NCBI GenBank assembly: GCA_000310025.1
Contig: FN648853.1
Span: 1-26,911, forward strand
Source of the DNA: Ectocarpus siliculosus
Lineage: Eukaryota > Sar > Phaeophyceae > Ectocarpales > Ectocarpaceae
Direction: 5' to 3'
DNA: 26,911 nt
Part shown: piece by piece, positions 23,890 through 26,911 of the stretch
How positions within the stretch are numbered: the first letter of the stretch is position 1
Layout of the letters: each line of letters opens with the position of its first letter
Notes under the pieces: model-generated
The model's input: only the letters and a program-made list of their open reading frames with translations
Database searches by the model: none
What the model was told of the DNA's origin: nothing
Translations under genes and position numbers: made by a program

Positions 23890-23982
23890 GATCGTACCAA
23901 GGAGGAGATGGGTAGGCTGGCGCTATGCCTCCGAGAGAAGGAGGATAAACAGGCCTGCAAGATCACGGCGGGGCTCCGCTAA
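23890..23982 (+). CDS. Apparent terminal exon, charged helical peptide, unknown gene
   Basis: After an acceptor (TTACCGCAG at 23881-23889) there is a 31-codon frame with a charged, heptad-like helix (MGRLALCLREKEDKQ) ending in TAA at 23980-23982. Codon use looks coding. The same frame continues after the stop with LVQRARFLG, which also looks helical, so the stop may be premature and the gene broken. No upstream exon with a compatible phase was found. Function unknown. Confidence 0.4.
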   Translation, partial: DRTKEEMGRLALCLREKEDKQACKITAGLR

Positions 23983-25637
23983 CTGGTACAGCGCGCGCGG
24001 TTCCTGGGGTGGGGTGGGGGCGTCGCGGCGAGGCAGGGGGCCAGGGCATGGACGCGAAAGGTGAGCTGGCTGGGCAGGGAGTGTTTTCGCCGCGTGTGTG
24101 TTGTTTCGATGAGTATCGACCACGCAACATCGACCGACGCGACCGGCTGACCAATGAAAAGACGCCGGTCATACACAGCGGGATGCAAACGCGCACAAGC
24201 TTTGTCTTTTTCTCGTGTGCGTGTGCGTGTCCCGCCACCGACAACGTGATGAGGTGTGCTCTGTGTTGTGGGTGTGCCAGAAACATTGAATGCTCTACGC
24301 GTTGTGGTGTTGCAAAGAACTGGCCTCAAGGGTATCTCCTTGTTCTCTTGCGCTCTCCCTCCCTTCGTCAGGGCCGGGGGTGGGTGGGAAGAAGACGGTG
24401 TGATGATATTACCGCTTGCCATTGTGTACGGAGGAAACACAGAAGGGGCATATGGCAGAGGTAGAAGGTAGGCTTGTTGGCGCGGTATTTTCTTATGTCG
24501 CTCTCGGCGTTTTGAAATAACCTGGGGATGATGACACATTGTACCTTGGAAACACGCCGCGATTTTTTACTCTGGCGCTCCATGCCGAAAGGGGTGCGTG
24601 GCCAACAGTCGGCACACCAAAGTAAAGGAACGCAACCATTTAGCCCCTCCCCCCCCCCGGTGTTTCACCCCACAGTTTGCCATCGGGGTTGGGTTTTCGT
24701 CGCTTGGCAGCGATGTTGTGAAACAAGCCGTTCGTTTCGTGAGCTCGGCAACCAGGTTACCGCTGTTTTTGTGGCCTTTGGTTTTTGTTTTTGCGGTAAC
24801 CGTGAATGGTGGTCGAGCAGATTTTATTGTGCGGGGTCGAGAACCCTCACTCCGCGCAAAAGGGGATGATCGCACCACGTTGTGTTAAAATGGTCAAGCC
24901 TCCTCGAGGCAGTTACACAGTGCTTACAACTGTCGATGGAAGCGAAAGCACCAGAAAATAAATTAAGTCATACGCAGCTGTCATCCGTACGCAAGGAAGT
25001 ACGCACAAGATGTCGAACACCGTTAGCAGGATGCAGGGCACCGTTCATTCGACTCGCCGACTATCTCACGGCGCTTCGCGCTTGGCGATGTGAGAGCCTG
25101 GTCCGGTGAGAACCCGGCGTGCTCCGTCCCGGCTTTGTAGGGATGCGAGTTCAATGGTCTAACGACTACGGCATGCACGACTATGAGTACACCCCCCCCC
25201 CCCCCCCTGCCTTCCCAGGGGGTGTTGGACCATGTTCGTGAAAAATGGGCTTCGCGGGCGAGGGCTTTCCCAGGGCCTACTTCACGTCGGTGAGAAAGTC
25301 AACCGGGGGGCACCGCCGTGTCGTATTCGGAGAGAAGTGGGGGGGGGGTGAGGCGCAATGGGCGGGGCCTCGATGGTGACGCGGTGGGTGCGTGCATGCC
25401 AACTTTTCCCGCGCACTCGTCCCTGTAGACTAGCGTTCGGTGCTTTCGGTGCATCTGTAAGCTTTCCCCCTTTTCAGGATACAGAAAAACACCTCGGACA
25501 CCAACATCAACAAACACGGGATCGCTCTGCGTGTAACTAGGTTGTGACCACCGTCTTGTATCCCCCCCTCCCAACGAAACACCACCGACAAGAGCTGCTT
25601 GGCAGAACGGTAGACTTGGAGGCCACGCGACGTTCAG
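23983..25637. other. No gene recognised; probable intergenic plus first intron of ARP-like gene
   Basis: The N-terminal exon of the actin-related protein downstream, which should carry the first nucleotide-binding loop, should lie in or before this stretch but I could not identify it. A C14-16 homopolymer lies at about 25192-25207. Several G and C homopolymers occur at 25340 and 25560. Confidence 0.35.
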
Positions 25638-26629
25638 AAGCAGAGATGGACACCGCTGCCGACAGCGCCGGGAGCCGCTCAAGAGCGGGGAGGGGGGGGC
25701 ACCGCCAAGGAGAAAGCTGCACCCTCCGCCCCCCCCGCCAATGGGCAGCCCCAGCGGACAGGCAAGGGGGCCGCAGCTTGCCGGCGGCGCCAGGGTACCC
25801 GGGGCACAGAAGGGGGCACCTCAAACGGAGAGGAGAAGGAAGGGGGAGACGCGAGAACGGTTTATCGATGGGACGTGGATAGCTTGATAGGCAGCGAGGC
25901 GGACATGGACGTAGTGCCGCTCATGGAGGGCGGCTTCGGTGAGAGCAGGCTTTTATATTCGTTGATTCTTTCTCGCAAGAACCCATCCTTTGGTCGGGTT
26001 TCCAGGATCCTGCTGAGGGGCCGTGTGGAAACTGAGGGAGAGTTAGGTGAGAGGGCTGTGCAGCATAACCCGGACGGCATGGGTCTTTTCTTCTCTTTTG
26101 TGACCACGAGGTGGTACCGATGGGTTGGTTGCCGGCTGCACCCCGACATGCATATCACGCTTCCTTGTAGTGTGATGTTTCTTCCAGCGCAACAACAGGA
26201 TATTTACCGATTCCGTTGCTTGAGACACATATGTCCATGGACGGCTTTTGATGCAAGCGAATCAAGTTGTGCCAACGACGGTATCGATTGCCAGCACGCG
26301 ATCGTTGACACCGGAGAGACAACAGTGGCGCGAACCAGCGACGGCTGTAAAGCGTTTTTTTATAACACAACGTCACACATGCCGCCGGCATCTGTGTCTT
26401 CTGTTTCCGCGCTATGTAGTCAACATCCTTGTTCGGGTGTCAGTGACGAATTGGGGCCTGATGGAGAAGGTGTGGGAACACGCCGAGGGGGACTCGAGTC
26501 GAGACGAAGCTGTCGGAACACCCGGAGAAGAGAAGAAATTCAGCTCTTGCAAGGAGAAGAGAAGAAATTCAGCTCTTGCAAGGAGAAGAGAAGAAATTCA
26601 GCTCTTGCAAGGAGAGGATGAAGAACACG
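25638..26629 (+). CDS. ARP4: Actin-related protein, ARP4-like, internal exons (partial)
   Basis: Two exons join in phase 1: one ending at 25938 (GTGAGA follows) and 26444-26629 (GTGAGC follows). The junction gives MDVVPLMEGGFVTNWGLMEK then VWEHA, matching the actin-family segment with D-x-W and, in plant ARP4, IWEHA. Upstream is a Lys/Glu/Gly-rich insertion, also seen at this place in plant ARP4. ARP4 is a nuclear subunit of INO80, SWR1 and NuA4 chromatin complexes. The left boundary is unsure: a frame with one extra G in the G8 run (25692-25699), or an acceptor near 25664, would both lead into the same frame. The second exon carries a 29-bp triplication. The N-terminal exon and all downstream exons are outside what I can place. 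Another nuclear ARP remains possible. Confidence 0.6.
26526..26612 (+). repeat. 29-bp minisatellite, three perfect tandem copies inside an exon
   Basis: Copies are 26526-26554, 26555-26583 and 26584-26612, identical to each other. Because 29 is not a multiple of three, each copy is read in a different frame: KKFSSCK, then RRNSALARR, then EEIQLLQG. Three copies total 87 nt, so the overall frame is kept. Confidence 0.9.
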
Positions 26630-26911
26630 GTGAGCACCTCGCTTACATGCTGTGGCGGGACGCCAACAGAGTCATTCGTGTGGTTGGCGATGTTTTTGGC
26701 TGTTGGTTGTTGGTTGTTGTTGTTATCGTTGGTGCTGCTGCTGTTGTTGGTTGTTGGCGTTTGGGATGTATTGTCCTTCGCATGAGCTCGTTGCACAGAC
26801 CCCATGGTTTTTTCATACATTTAGCCCAGGAGAGCATAGGAAGGAGACTCGAGGTTATCCTCAGGAGATCCCTCTTGCAGTACCATGTTTTTCTTTCTCC
26901 CGACCGGCATC
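26630..26911. other. Probable intron and possible next exon of the ARP-like gene
   Basis: An intron begins at the GTGAGC donor at 26630. Possible acceptors (CAG near 26829 and 26880) precede the window end, but none gives a peptide clearly matching actin, so no exon is called. Confidence 0.35.

Noticed and set aside
25664-25700. Firm frameshift call at the G8 run in the ARP-like exon
   Set aside because: An acceptor near 25664 gives the same downstream frame without any indel, so the run is not proof of an error.
1-26911. Prokaryotic systems such as CRISPR arrays, operons or toxin-antitoxin pairs
   Set aside because: Gene structure is eukaryotic throughout; no direct-repeat and spacer arrays or ribosome-binding-site-led gene strings are visible.

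Overview
This window is eukaryotic nuclear DNA. Coding stretches are short, are bounded by GT/AG signals and join with matching codon phases. They are separated by introns of a few hundred bases to about 1 kb, and the DNA is rich in microsatellites. GC-rich code, long introns, abundant (GCT)n/(CTG)n tracts and ARMET/SAP-like modules beside an STI1-type chaperone tail suggest a stramenopile, most likely a brown alga of the Ectocarpus type. That placement is inference; no marker gene proves it.

Layout. 1-840: a strand-asymmetric G/T-rich array of TTGGG, TAGGG, TCGG and TTGTG units. 1507-4457 (-): a multi-exon FNIP-repeat gene with two in-frame stops and two frameshifts, so probably a pseudogene. 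About 5860-8490 (+): a decayed, intron-retaining copy of part of the gene at 13.9-19.4 kb, lying in inverted orientation to it. 8548-11246 (+): a four-exon Hip/ST13-like Hsp70 co-chaperone with two ARMET/SAP-like modules, GGMP repeats and a C-terminal STI1/DP domain. 11247-13902: no gene, but a (CTG)n tract just after the co-chaperone stop. 13903-19412 (-): an eight-exon gene for a signal-peptide, Cys-containing, coiled-coil protein of unknown family, about 667 aa. 21944-22922 (-): a low-complexity terminal exon. 23890-23982 (+): an apparent terminal exon of an unidentified gene. About 25638-26629 (+): internal exons of an actin-related protein resembling ARP4, one carrying three perfect copies of a 29-bp minisatellite.

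The strongest structural signals are the large inverted segmental duplication (arms about 2.2 and 2.6 kb around a 6.3-kb spacer), the unusual ARMET-Hip domain combination, and single-base homopolymer frameshifts in two otherwise intact genes. Those frameshifts look more like sequence errors than decay. The FNIP gene and the left duplicate arm, by contrast, carry stop codons and look truly broken. The genes do not form one pathway. The co-chaperone would act in Hsp70 protein folding, the ARP4-like protein in chromatin remodelling, and the others have no assigned role.
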